Shown here one piece after another: positions 25,471 to 33,980 of a stretch of 64,000 nt of DNA. The notes below the pieces were generated by a model. It saw only the letters and a program-made list of their open reading frames with translations, was not told the DNA's origin and did no database searches. Where the stretch lies: positions 31,633 to 95,632 of IMG/VR virus record IMGVR_UViG_3300023174_004581. The stretch is one strand, 5' to 3'. Positions within the stretch are counted from its first letter, which is position 1, and every line of letters begins with the position of its first letter. The position numbers were made by a program, and so were the translations under genes. The DNA comes from a virus.

Positions 25471-25998
25471 TCAACGACGATTATTACGTGTAGCACGACG
25501 TTTACGGTTTCTACGAGTCATTTTACGGCTTCTGCGTCCTCCTGCGGCCGGGGTATTGCCCCCTAGTCTGCGTAAAACATTCTTCTGTAAATATTCTAAA
25601 ATGCTATCACCGTGTATATCTGATGCGGGCAGTAGGGTTATCTTTGCGGGACCTTCACCGCAGACAGACGATTCAGGTGTACGCGGCTCTGCTAAGCACC
25701 ACCAAGGATTGCCTCCCTTTTTGCCTTTATCACCCTCATACGACACCGTAATGTCGCCAGTCGCCTGATTTAGCTTGAAGTGAACAAAGGCTTGCGAATC
25801 ACGGTCATATATAGAAAAACGAGACGGATACATATCCGTCTCTCTTGGGGTCAAGCCACCAAATGTCTCCAATCGCCCCGTCATCTCTTTCGATTTATTC
25901 AAATTCCACGTCTTGTCTATTTTATCTTGAATCCACATCATTAATTCATACCCATCGTCCGCATAGTGAAACTCGTAATTTCGAACAGGTGCCGCCAT
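25471..25998 (-). CDS. Unknown protein with Gly-Gly plus basic C-terminal tail
   Basis: 175 residues from the ATG at 25998; the frame is open to 26145 but there it overlaps an opposite-strand gene, so the shorter form is preferred. The body contains YEFHYADDGYELMMWIQDKI at the start and a strand-rich RFSIYDRDSQAFVHFKLNQA in the middle. The end AAGGRRSRKMTRRNRKRRAT plus five residues is the shared tail. It has no AAAATTGA upstream. Probably a late virion protein, by analogy with the other tailed genes. Confidence 0.7.
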   Translation of the reverse strand: MAAPVRNYEFHYADDGYELMMWIQDKIDKTWNLNKSKEMTGRLETFGGLTPRETDMYPSRFSIYDRDSQAFVHFKLNQATGDITVSYEGDKGKKGGNPWWCLAEPRTPESSVCGEGPAKITLLPASDIHGDSILEYLQKNVLRRLGGNTPAAGGRRSRKMTRRNRKRRATRNNRR

Positions 25999-26083
25999 CT
26001 CTTGTTTGCTACATAGTTCGCATATTTTTGTTGACACATCCTCGGCTGGTTTCAATAAATAAAATAAAATGATTCGGTAGACT

Positions 26084-26263
26084 ATGCGACGATTTACACG
26101 CAAAAACAAAAAAGTGTATGGAACCGATAAAGAAGGCTCCGACATTTTTAAAGATAAAACGGGCTTTTACGTTACGGCGTGGAACCCCAGAACACTTCGT
26201 GGATACAAAAAGTATTTGAAAGGATGGACAAACAAGACTCGGGGTAGGGATAGACACGCATAA
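26084..26263 (+). CDS. 59-residue basic protein
   Basis: A short ATG-started frame coding 59 residues: it begins MRRFTRKNKKVYGTD and contains TGFYVTAWNPRTLRGYKKYL and GWTNKTRGRDRHA. The regular mix of basic and aromatic residues and the TAGACTATG start context support a real late gene rather than chance. It is divergent from the tailed gene 25471-25998 (85 bp apart). Unknown function; small basic virion or DNA-binding protein is a guess. Confidence 0.6.
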   Translation: MRRFTRKNKKVYGTDKEGSDIFKDKTGFYVTAWNPRTLRGYKKYLKGWTNKTRGRDRHA

Positions 26264-26347
26264 TTGTGCTGCCACCCCCGGGATTCACCAAAAAGTTAAT
26301 AAAAGTTGATAGACACCTGGATTTTCCCCGCGTCTATAACAAAGAGA

Positions 26348-27742
26348 ATGGTCACACATACATGCGATATTTGTTCTAAAACATTCAAGCAGAAAGGGCA
26401 CCTAGTCGTACATAAGAATCGTAAAAATCCGTGTGTGAAAAATACTATAATCGAAGAGATTGTCGAAAAGAAGGTAAGGGAAGCACTAGCAAATGTTAAG
26501 CCAACCAACAATTTAAAAATTGAAACAGGTGAGACGTTAACACACGTATCACACCAGATGGACTATTCTAAAAAAACTGTAGCGGAACTCGTTACACTTT
26601 GTAAGGAGAAGAAAATTAAGGGGTATAGCGGAAAGCCTAAAAACGAAATCATTGCGTTACTTCCGAAAGAGACACTAACCCCTGATGTAAGTGACAATAC
26701 GGGTAACTATAACGTTATATCTCTCTTCTCAGGAATGGGTGGCATGGATGTTGGGTTTGCGGAACAAGTCGTTGTTCATAAAAACAGCGTTCAATCCGAT
26801 TTTGTAGACAGCGAATATTCTCCTATAGACGGCTTTGTAAATCTCAAACGATTGCCCTTTACGACTGTATTACAAAACGATATTCTTCCTGAAGCAAAAC
26901 GGGTGGCTGAGTTAAACAACTGGAACCACAATTTCCAGCTAAAAGACATTCGTGATTTGTTGAAAGATAACTTTGAGTTTCCTAAAGCGGATGTTGTTAC
27001 AGGCGGATTTCCCTGCCAGGATTTCAGTCATGCGGGGAAACGCAAAGGATTTGATGCGGATAGAGGCACATTGTATCAATCGTACGTAGAATTAGTGAAA
27101 CGTGTAAAGCCAATCATCTTCGTGGCTGAAAATGTAAACGGACTGCTTACTATGCCGAGTAATCCTATAGACAAAATCATAGCCGATTTCACCGCAGTTG
27201 GATACGAGGTGAAGTATCAACTTATGAAATGCGAGGAATACGGTATTCCGCAAACACGATGGCGTGTCATTATTATGGGTATCCGTCTGGATAAGAAAAA
27301 GGATCTTCCTGATAATTGGAACGTCATAACTGAAAACAAACGAACGTGCCACATTCGTCATTATTTCAAACACCTTCAAGAACCGTCTTTTACAACCGAC
27401 CCAGCACAAAAGGTCTACTCAAAAGCGGCTCGACTTGAGAAAGGACAGGGGCAAAAGGAAGTGGGTTTAGACGAGTTCGCACCAACAATGAGAGCGGAGC
27501 ATCATGGAAATATCGAGTTCCGTAGACTAAAAGGAGGCAAGAATGAAAAAGATCTTGATGAGCGACGACTCACTGTACGTGAGGCTGCTCTAATTCAGAC
27601 ATTTCCTCCTCATTGTAAACTTACCGAACCTGATAAATTGTCGAGCAAGGCGTATAAACCGATTGGCAACGCTGTGCCTCCGCTACTGGGCTATATCGTC
27701 GCAAGAAAGGTTCAGCAGATTCTTGCTACAGTGAAGGATTAA
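26348..27742 (+). CDS. DNA cytosine-C5 methyltransferase with zinc finger and SAP-like domain
   Basis: 464 residues. Residues 6-29 are a C-x2-C-x12-H-x6-C zinc finger containing FKQKGHLVVH; residues ~75-106 resemble a SAP DNA-binding helix pair (TVAELVTLCKEKKIKGYSGK). The methyltransferase follows: motif I ISLFSGMGGMD, motif IV GGFPCQDFS with catalytic Cys near 223, motif VI VAENVNGLL, motif VIII PQTRWRVIIMG, and motif X PIGNAVPPLL. It transfers a methyl from SAM to C5 of cytosine in a specific site. The start is the first ATG (26348). It overlaps a PD-(D/E)XK-like nuclease gene by 17 bp, tail to tail, suggesting a restriction-modification pair. Confidence 0.93.
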   Translation: MVTHTCDICSKTFKQKGHLVVHKNRKNPCVKNTIIEEIVEKKVREALANVKPTNNLKIETGETLTHVSHQMDYSKKTVAELVTLCKEKKIKGYSGKPKNEIIALLPKETLTPDVSDNTGNYNVISLFSGMGGMDVGFAEQVVVHKNSVQSDFVDSEYSPIDGFVNLKRLPFTTVLQNDILPEAKRVAELNNWNHNFQLKDIRDLLKDNFEFPKADVVTGGFPCQDFSHAGKRKGFDADRGTLYQSYVELVKRVKPIIFVAENVNGLLTMPSNPIDKIIADFTAVGYEVKYQLMKCEEYGIPQTRWRVIIMGIRLDKKKDLPDNWNVITENKRTCHIRHYFKHLQEPSFTTDPAQKVYSKAARLEKGQGQKEVGLDEFAPTMRAEHHGNIEFRRLKGGKNEKDLDERRLTVREAALIQTFPPHCKLTEPDKLSSKAYKPIGNAVPPLLGYIVARKVQQILATVKD

Positions 27743-28469
27743 TTCCAGCATCGACTGGAACCGAATTATCCCCACCTTCAGGAGAAGATAGCTTTGCCTT
27801 ACGTGTAGTAAAGTCCTCGATGGATGTTTCTTGTATAAATTTGGTTATTATTAAGACTGTTAGTTTGTCCTGCCAAGAACTGTCTATACTACGATTTATT
27901 CGTTTCAACGCACATTCTGCGTAATGTTCAACCCAATCAGTTTTTTCTTTATGTATATAGTCACATGTAGTACCAATTTCTTTCATTTTATCAAAGCTAA
28001 TTCCAGGTCTGGGTGTTCTATCTTGAAACAAATCTGTATCCGACTCACCCATACAAGTATGATACTGTGAATAACGTATTTCAAATGGCTTTCCGACTTC
28101 ATTTCTAAGACAGAAAATTACAGGCTGGTTGATATCAAGATTGCGTATTGTTGATCCTATAAGTACTTTTCCCTTACATGATTTTAATTCTATTTTTCGC
28201 TCCATGATAAACGCATCGTCTTTATAAAATTTAATAGATAGGTCTGGTTTGTCACATTCTATAGATATATTCTCATACTCAAGATAATTGCTTTGTATTT
28301 GTCCCCATGCTTCCTTACAAGCTTTACACGCTAATTTTGAAAATCCACTGTCTGTATTTGCTTCACCGTCATTCCAACTTATTGCGGCTAGTTCGCTTTG
28401 TTGTGTATTTATTATTTGTGCTGCGCGCTGTGTAAGTGGCATACATACAGATTTCCATATAGCGTCCAT
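27726..28469 (-). CDS. Putative type II restriction endonuclease, PD-(D/E)XK-like
   Basis: 247 residues. The sequence DKPDLSIKFY (Asp76) followed by KIELKSCKGK (Glu94-x-Lys96) gives the D-x(n)-ExK core of PD-(D/E)XK nucleases, in a strand-turn-strand context. A Cys-pair KLACKACKEAW precedes it. It was not assigned by similarity to a named restriction enzyme. The case rests on this core plus position: it is tail-to-tail with, and overlaps by 17 bp, a C5-methyltransferase, the usual arrangement of a modification enzyme and its nuclease. It would cut DNA lacking the viral methylation, for example host DNA or competitor viruses. Confidence 0.65.
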   Translation of the reverse strand: MDAIWKSVCMPLTQRAAQIINTQQSELAAISWNDGEANTDSGFSKLACKACKEAWGQIQSNYLEYENISIECDKPDLSIKFYKDDAFIMERKIELKSCKGKVLIGSTIRNLDINQPVIFCLRNEVGKPFEIRYSQYHTCMGESDTDLFQDRTPRPGISFDKMKEIGTTCDYIHKEKTDWVEHYAECALKRINRSIDSSWQDKLTVLIITKFIQETSIEDFTTRKAKLSSPEGGDNSVPVDAGINPSL

Positions 28470-28554
28470 GGGAAAGAAGCGTGTCTATGAGTACCTAAAA
28501 AGACAGTCATCAAGACATACATGTTTCATTTTTTGTAGTCAGGTAAACCACAGT

Positions 28555-28962
28555 CTACTTAAAATCAGGATTCCATCCGTTTTCGCCGTCCAGAAACTCC
28601 TTCAGAAACCAATTCATTTTGGGGTTCTTTCCTATAAAGTCTGCGTGACCAAAGTCAATAATATAGACTTTGTTCTCTTTTTCGATAAAATTGTAAGGTG
28701 TAATATCAATATACTGAATATGTTCCTCGTAATACAACGTGTTGAGTATGTGACGTATAGAATCCCAAATATGCGTGGGAATATCCTTCGGATCATCCCC
28801 GTACATATCCGCTAAACACATTTCTTCAAGATGCTCCATATGGATTTCATCCTCGGTTGTTTCGTAAATTTTGGGAGCAAATTCATAAAGCGACGCAATA
28901 TGTTGAAAGTATGCTTCCCGTTCAGCGGTTCCTGGTTTTACTTTCTTGATAAAGATGGACAT
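28555..28962 (-). CDS. Short protein-kinase-like protein
   Basis: 135 residues, about half a normal kinase. It keeps the catalytic-loop pattern YIDITPYNFIEKEN (Asp and Asn in HxDxxxxN style, without the His) and the metal motif YIIDFGHAD, like the C-terminal part of RIO/Bud32-type or aminoglycoside-type kinases. The N-terminal part begins FIKKVKPGTAEREAYFQHIA and could supply a minimal N-lobe, but no clear ATP-binding Lys/Gly-loop is visible. It may be a reduced kinase or a pseudokinase. The stretch 28470-28554 upstream of it on the left is empty. Confidence 0.65.
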   Translation of the reverse strand: MSIFIKKVKPGTAEREAYFQHIASLYEFAPKIYETTEDEIHMEHLEEMCLADMYGDDPKDIPTHIWDSIRHILNTLYYEEHIQYIDITPYNFIEKENKVYIIDFGHADFIGKNPKMNWFLKEFLDGENGWNPDFK

Positions 28963-29016
28963 GGACTGATAGCTATATATAGTTTAGTATAGTCATCAGT
29001 TTTTTACATAGAATGA

Positions 29017-30768
29017 TTAGCGTCGCTTACGTGTGTTGCGTAATTTACGGTTTACTCGACGGCGGGTGGGCATGCGACCTCCTCGTCTTGACCCACTCGA
29101 ACCAGCTCGACCCAGAGGGGGCTGCGGAATCGCAGCGGATTGAGCTAGTTGAGCTTGTTGAGCTTGTTGAGCTAGTTGAGCTTGTAATTTTCCTTTTTCC
29201 ATCTGATGTCTAAGCTCTTCTATTTCTTCCTTACGTCTTGCCTGTGCCATTCGTGCATTACGTGCGTCTTCTTCAGTTAACGCATTGTCGGTTCCTAGTC
29301 TTGGCAGTGTACGTCCTACTACGCCCATTGCGGATCCTGCAATTCCGACCACACGACCAATACCTCCCATAATTCCTGTAACTCCAAACAATGCGGTTGC
29401 TCCTGTTGCAAGCGAAGCTCCTACTGACAATAGTGTTGCAAAGAAACTCGTATTAAATTTACTCGATTCTCTGGCTTCTTTGCGTGCTTCCGCAAACCTT
29501 GTTTTAGCGGAAGCTACTGCGGCTTTGCTTAGTCCGACTAACCTTTCCACAGTTTCATTAATCTCGACTATTCCTGCTTTATCAGTGTCAACTGCGTTGG
29601 CCGTTGGAGCAAAATTCAGTGTTAATACACCAGTTACATAACGTTGTACAGCAGCTACACCAATAGCCGGATTCGGATACCCAATAGGGAAATTACATAT
29701 ACCTGTTGAATAACCAGGAGCAGATGCTGTAGCTGTTGTATTCGTTTTAGTCGCGCCTAAAGTCGTAGGTATATTGAATGATACAATCGGTGGTGCGACG
29801 GATGAACCGCAATACGCACCTAATAAAGGTATATCACTCAAATAAAACATTGGATTGTTTGCTTTATACGCATTAATAGCTGCTGCTGCGTTGATTTCGA
29901 TGTTTCCTCTAGCGGGGTCAAATGCGGTATCACACGACGAATATCCCGCCATAAAAGTTTTATATTTAGCCTCGAGTGTTGATGACATTGTAGTACATAC
30001 TCCCTTTTGTATGCTAATCTTCGCAACTGCTGCATTTCGTTCTATAGATACAGTATCACGTAAACGCCGAAACCGTTCTCCAGCTACAATACTACCGATT
30101 GCGGCAAATGCGAGGAGTGATGCTGTAAATACAATACCTTTTAAGGAGTGTTGGCAAAAGGTATCTTTCTTATTTGTGCGCCCTGTAACCGCATTCATAT
30201 ATGTTATATCTGTCAAACTTTCAGGACTCTCTCTGTTAAATTTTATCGGACTCACTTTTGTATTGTATTTGATTTGAAATTGGGCGATAAGTTTGCGAAT
30301 CGCTGTCTCAATAGGTTTGAGTACGTCGTCGTTATTTCCACTAATAGCATGCTCTTTCCACTCTAGGATTTTGGTTTGAATCGCCTTAAAATCTTCCGCT
30401 TCACCGCCACCCATCATATTCACCAATAATGGCGTATTTTTGATATTCGCAATTGCGGGAGCAAATTTATCCTCGATGTATGAGTCTAACCATCCATAAT
30501 GCTCGGGTGATAACCGGGCTAATTCTTTGAAGAACAGAAACTGTAGCAATGGTTTTATAGAATCCATAATGGTTATGAACTCGTCCCGGGTTATTGTTGT
30601 TTCCATCATATTGGCCGCATATTCCGCAGCGGCCTGTATGTTTGCGGGGGACGATTCCATCGCATCCGCTTCGCAATCCATACCAAGATGGCGTAACGCA
30701 ATCGGAAGAGTCAGATGTCCTAGTACGAGAGCCGGCTGGGTCGTGGGATAAATTGGAACTGTATCCAT
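29017..30768 (-). CDS. Putative virion membrane protein with basic C-terminal tail
   Basis: 583 residues from the ATG at 30768 (context TTGTAGAAAAATG). Residues 1-200 are soluble and helical. A first hydrophobic helix lies at about 212-231 (IVFTASLLAFAAIGSIVAGE) and a long hydrophobic, Gly-rich segment (LLSVGASLATGATALFGVTG) at about 455-490. Between them is a Thr/Ser/Pro-rich domain with five or so Cys that could be external. Then comes a coiled coil, a Gln/Ala repeat (QLAQQAQQAQLAQ) and RRGGRMPTRRRVNRKLRNTR plus basic residues. I know no family; a late structural membrane protein is likely. Confidence 0.75.
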   Translation of the reverse strand: MDTVPIYPTTQPALVLGHLTLPIALRHLGMDCEADAMESSPANIQAAAEYAANMMETTITRDEFITIMDSIKPLLQFLFFKELARLSPEHYGWLDSYIEDKFAPAIANIKNTPLLVNMMGGGEAEDFKAIQTKILEWKEHAISGNNDDVLKPIETAIRKLIAQFQIKYNTKVSPIKFNRESPESLTDITYMNAVTGRTNKKDTFCQHSLKGIVFTASLLAFAAIGSIVAGERFRRLRDTVSIERNAAVAKISIQKGVCTTMSSTLEAKYKTFMAGYSSCDTAFDPARGNIEINAAAAINAYKANNPMFYLSDIPLLGAYCGSSVAPPIVSFNIPTTLGATKTNTTATASAPGYSTGICNFPIGYPNPAIGVAAVQRYVTGVLTLNFAPTANAVDTDKAGIVEINETVERLVGLSKAAVASAKTRFAEARKEARESSKFNTSFFATLLSVGASLATGATALFGVTGIMGGIGRVVGIAGSAMGVVGRTLPRLGTDNALTEEDARNARMAQARRKEEIEELRHQMEKGKLQAQLAQQAQQAQLAQSAAIPQPPLGRAGSSGSRRGGRMPTRRRVNRKLRNTRKRR

Positions 30769-30806
30769 TTTTCTACAATAGTTGTATAAAATTAATAAGG
30801 AGTAAT

Positions 30807-31649
30807 TCACATAAGATAATACCGTAACACTCTCGGATTCTCCCGTATGCGACGTAGTAAATACGGAATTGCGTCGTCCATCGCTCCATACGGCAAGTAT
30901 TTATACGTTGGGATTGCGGCCGCTTGTATTCGTTGAGTCTCATTCTCTATAAATCCATACAGTGACGCATGGGCGATACGTCCATCTCGTGGATTGTTGT
31001 CAATCATATATTGAATATCGGCCGGATTGTGTGTACATATCATCGCATGGAGCAGACCACGTGGCTCTTTTTTGAGAATCAGTTGTAAGGCTTGGCGAAA
31101 CGCCGCATCCGTATCTTGCTTGACTTCAAACAATTCTCCTGATTGTCTGTCTTGGTTCCAGTACGCACCACGGACTAATTTGATGCCGAGACAGGGAATT
31201 CGCTCTATGTCCTCTGTGAGGGCAGCGACCGAATCACGACGGTACATTTGGTAGGTTTTGTAGACGTGGGGCACGTCGCCGACGTTGTGTGTTTTCATAC
31301 ATGTGTTTGTTATATCACAAATACGTGCGTGATGTACGGCTTCCTCCGCATCCACGAAGACACGCTTCTTGTGTGCGACGAATTCGCCGATTAGATCACC
31401 GATGATGTTGGCGTTGAAGCGAAATGACGACGGTTTGAGGGCGATTGAGGTCAATTCTGGAATAGCAGCGAGTTGTCTGTATTCATTGGCAATTTTGCGG
31501 ACATCGTCGTCCGTGGTTGCTGCTTCCTGTATATAATCCGCAATCGGCAACAGACGCCTGGGTTCGAGTCGGCGAATTGTACGCCGCAGAGTGTCAATTG
31601 TTTCACCGGCGGTCAACATGTTGTACAAAGGGCGGTATAGCCATTTCAT
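30807..31649 (-). CDS. PRODH: Proline dehydrogenase
   Basis: 280 residues, covering the FAD-binding barrel. Motifs in order: LKPSSF (~78), VFVDAEEAVHH (~98), YKTYQMYRRDS, IKLVRGAYWNQD (~158), ICTHN (~205), HASLYGF, YKYLPYG, and YLLRRIREN at the C-terminus with the two arginines that bind proline. The enzyme oxidises L-proline to pyrroline-5-carboxylate with FAD. The usual partner, P5C dehydrogenase, is not in this window, so the product may enter host metabolism or the enzyme may serve to raise ATP or reactive oxygen, as inference. The next gene's ATG lies 39 bp downstream. Confidence 0.9.
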   Translation of the reverse strand: MKWLYRPLYNMLTAGETIDTLRRTIRRLEPRRLLPIADYIQEAATTDDDVRKIANEYRQLAAIPELTSIALKPSSFRFNANIIGDLIGEFVAHKKRVFVDAEEAVHHARICDITNTCMKTHNVGDVPHVYKTYQMYRRDSVAALTEDIERIPCLGIKLVRGAYWNQDRQSGELFEVKQDTDAAFRQALQLILKKEPRGLLHAMICTHNPADIQYMIDNNPRDGRIAHASLYGFIENETQRIQAAAIPTYKYLPYGAMDDAIPYLLRRIRENPRVLRYYLM

Positions 31650-31716
31650 TTTATGGATATTGCGATTTTATTGTTTAACAGATTCTGTTTGCTTTATACT
31701 AAAAAATCATAACAAT

Positions 31717-32253
31717 TTACACATTCGTTTCAGTATTCGATGGCACAATAGGTACATTAACCGCATCCACCGGAGCAACAACAGGTGTGGCTAACGCTTC
31801 AAACATTATCGCACGCTTTTTACGCATCAAGTCACCGCTAAACAGCAAGAGAAAGATGGACGGTAGCAATGCGGTACAGAGATACAGAATGTATGAACCA
31901 GGAAGATTACGAAATCCGTAGAATATAAGAATGATAAAACTTACAAGAGACCAGTGACCGAGGCATGTATAGATGAAGATTGTGAGAGTCAATAGATTTG
32001 GAAGATTTCTCCAAATACTGAGCGCACCGATAATCCACGCTACCAATAGCACTCCAAATACGGAATATCCAGATGTTGAGAGCAATGAGGAAATAGCAGA
32101 CGGACTCACAGAATAATAAATCATAAACGATATAAGATAGATAACTGGAGTACCGGCTACGATACACGCCAACCAGTTCCACGTTGTAATAACTTTAAGA
32201 AGCGCATTATACGTTTTCCGTAGACTTACGCACGCATCACGACCTCGATTCAT
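31717..32253 (-). CDS. Membrane protein with four predicted helices
   Basis: 178 residues with four to five hydrophobic helices (for example IVAGTPVIYLISFMIYYSV, VFGVLLVAWIIGAL, LTIFIYTCLGHWSLVSFIIL, YILYLCTALLPSIFLLLF) and a short, Val/Pro-rich polar tail. The N-terminus (NRGRDACVSLRKTYN) is basic and presumably cytosolic. The family is not recognised. It could be an internal virion membrane protein or a factory membrane protein. Confidence 0.75.
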   Translation of the reverse strand: MNRGRDACVSLRKTYNALLKVITTWNWLACIVAGTPVIYLISFMIYYSVSPSAISSLLSTSGYSVFGVLLVAWIIGALSIWRNLPNLLTLTIFIYTCLGHWSLVSFIILIFYGFRNLPGSYILYLCTALLPSIFLLLFSGDLMRKKRAIMFEALATPVVAPVDAVNVPIVPSNTETNV

Positions 32254-32355
32254 ATTGGATTATTAGATGAAAAACCGCTTCATTCACTTTCATTTTTTGT
32301 GGTCTCATTAGGCTAAAACGACTAAATATTTTTATAGTCTAACTATATACGCTGA

Positions 32356-32363
32356 AAAATTGA
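32356..32363 (+). promoter_or_regulatory. AAAATTGA early promoter
   Basis: 35 bp before the ATG at 32399. Confidence 0.8.
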
Positions 32364-32398
32364 ATACGGTGCTTTCGCACCAGTAGAAACGGTACGAA

Positions 32399-33667
32399 AT
32401 GAGTACACGTCTTCGTTTGAAACTGAAACATGCGTATCGCACCGGAATACTGGATGTATCCGATATGGATCTCGAGTACTTGCCGCCACTTCCTACAAAT
32501 CTTCATAGTCTTCTTTGTGCGAATAACCGCTTGACGGCCTTGCCTGCGTTGCCGGCAGGGCTCAAGTTACTGGATTGTAACTCAAATGCGTTGACGATAT
32601 TGTTAGAATTGCCTGAGAGTCTCGTTGAACTCGTGTGTAGCAACAACCAGTTGCGCGAATTACCGGACTTACCAGACGGTCTAAAAACGCTATGGTGCGA
32701 TAGCAATCGCATACAGCAGATTCGTGCGTTGCCCTCCCATCTTCGCTTTATATATGCGAGTTACAATCGGTTTAGCGTTGATCTACCAAAACTGCCGGAC
32801 TCTCTAAAATATCTGTATATTAGTGACTGTAATCTTTCATCACTACCGGAATTACCAGAGATGCTAGATACACTTGTCTGTGAGTCCAATCAACTTGAAA
32901 CACTGCCAGACCTCCCCTTACATCTTACTGAATTGAAATGTGGCAGTAATCAGCTTGCTACATTACCGAGCCTTCCATCGTATCTTCGCATACTTCATTG
33001 CGATAACAATCTGTTAACGAAGATTAGTGCTCTGCGAAACCGACTTGAAATAGTACATTGCGAAAACAACCATTTGGAGACTTTGCCAGTGCTTCCTACA
33101 AATTTAAGACTATTGGATTGTAGTGATAACAATCTCGAGTGGCTACATAATCTTCCAATCACTCTTACAGAACTCTTCTGTAATAATAATAAACTTCGAG
33201 ATGTGCCAACTCTTCCAGACTCACTCCTCAAACTCGAATGTAGCGGCAACGAACTTCGCTATATGCCAAAGATTCCGAGTTCGGTCAATCATCTGGCGTG
33301 TAGTCAAAATCCATGGAATCCGCAATTCATGCTTCATCTTGAAAAGCTTAATTTAGATATGTTCCGCTACTCAATCCGCCATGCAATACTATGGTGGAAT
33401 ATGGAGGGCGTTCTACTGCGAGAACGTGACGATGAAGTGAAAACCTATAAAAAAGCCATAGTCCTATACAATAAGACAATGGCGAATATCAAGAAACACG
33501 CACGGAAAATTAAACGGATTCATTACGAACTCCTCCATAGCACTAGGCTGAATGGTGATGTGACGAATATTATATGCTCGTTTCTATCGGGCACGAAAGG
33601 AACTCTCCAAATGCAGCTAAAGGCGATGGAGACTGCGTATCGAACAGGTGCTATTCTAAAACAGTAG
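32399..33667 (+). CDS. Leucine-rich-repeat protein with LPxLPxxL repeats
   Basis: 422 residues. Residues ~20-310 hold about 13-14 short LRR units of ~21 residues with the pattern LPxLPxxLxxLxCxxNxLxx (for example LPALPAGLKLLDCNSNALT), the short type known from bacterial effectors such as IpaH/YopM, here with Cys in place of the usual residue. The C-terminal part is helical and ends with GDVTNIICSFLSGTKG, reminiscent of an F-box-like helix; there is no IpaH ligase motif. An early promoter lies upstream. A host-protein-binding role is the likely function. It overlaps the next gene by 17 bp, tail to tail. Confidence 0.85.
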   Translation: MSTRLRLKLKHAYRTGILDVSDMDLEYLPPLPTNLHSLLCANNRLTALPALPAGLKLLDCNSNALTILLELPESLVELVCSNNQLRELPDLPDGLKTLWCDSNRIQQIRALPSHLRFIYASYNRFSVDLPKLPDSLKYLYISDCNLSSLPELPEMLDTLVCESNQLETLPDLPLHLTELKCGSNQLATLPSLPSYLRILHCDNNLLTKISALRNRLEIVHCENNHLETLPVLPTNLRLLDCSDNNLEWLHNLPITLTELFCNNNKLRDVPTLPDSLLKLECSGNELRYMPKIPSSVNHLACSQNPWNPQFMLHLEKLNLDMFRYSIRHAILWWNMEGVLLRERDDEVKTYKKAIVLYNKTMANIKKHARKIKRIHYELLHSTRLNGDVTNIICSFLSGTKGTLQMQLKAMETAYRTGAILKQ

Positions 33668-33899
33668 GAAAGAGTGCCTTGTCCACCGTTGTACGCACAC
33701 AGAACACACGGTGAAGCACAATTCCTAACAAAAATAATGCGATTAAAATATAGATAAAGTTGTAACCGGGTAGAAACATATACACAACGTATGCGAGGAG
33801 AATCGTTAATACGACATCCACGACCGCAATATTGAATAATCTGTAGGAATGTGCTCCTTCGCCAACCTTACCGAATATGTTTTTATACTCACACAACAT
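33651..33899 (-). CDS. Small membrane protein, two helices
   Basis: 82 residues with two hydrophobic helices (VVDVVLTILLAYVVYMFLPG and IYILIALFLLGIVLHRVF). The sequence around them (EGAHSYRLFNIA; HRVFCVRTTVDKALFP) is well-ordered and resembles a small membrane protein common in mimivirus relatives, as far as I can judge from memory. The start context is CTATAGATG, late type. Confidence 0.75.
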   Translation of the reverse strand: MLCEYKNIFGKVGEGAHSYRLFNIAVVDVVLTILLAYVVYMFLPGYNFIYILIALFLLGIVLHRVFCVRTTVDKALFPTVLE

Positions 33900-33933
33900 C
33901 TATAGGGGGCGTATGGTATTATTTAGAATATGA

Positions 33934-33941
33934 AAAATTGA
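33934..33941 (+). promoter_or_regulatory. AAAATTGA early promoter
   Basis: 39 bp before the ATG at 33981. Confidence 0.8.
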
Positions 33942-33980
33942 TATTACATATCTTCATTATCGTATTTTTAATTTTTTACC

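Noticed and set aside
26009-26275. 88-residue minus-strand frame
   Set aside because: It is antisense to the 59-residue basic gene and the 5' extension of 25471-25998, with a weaker composition.
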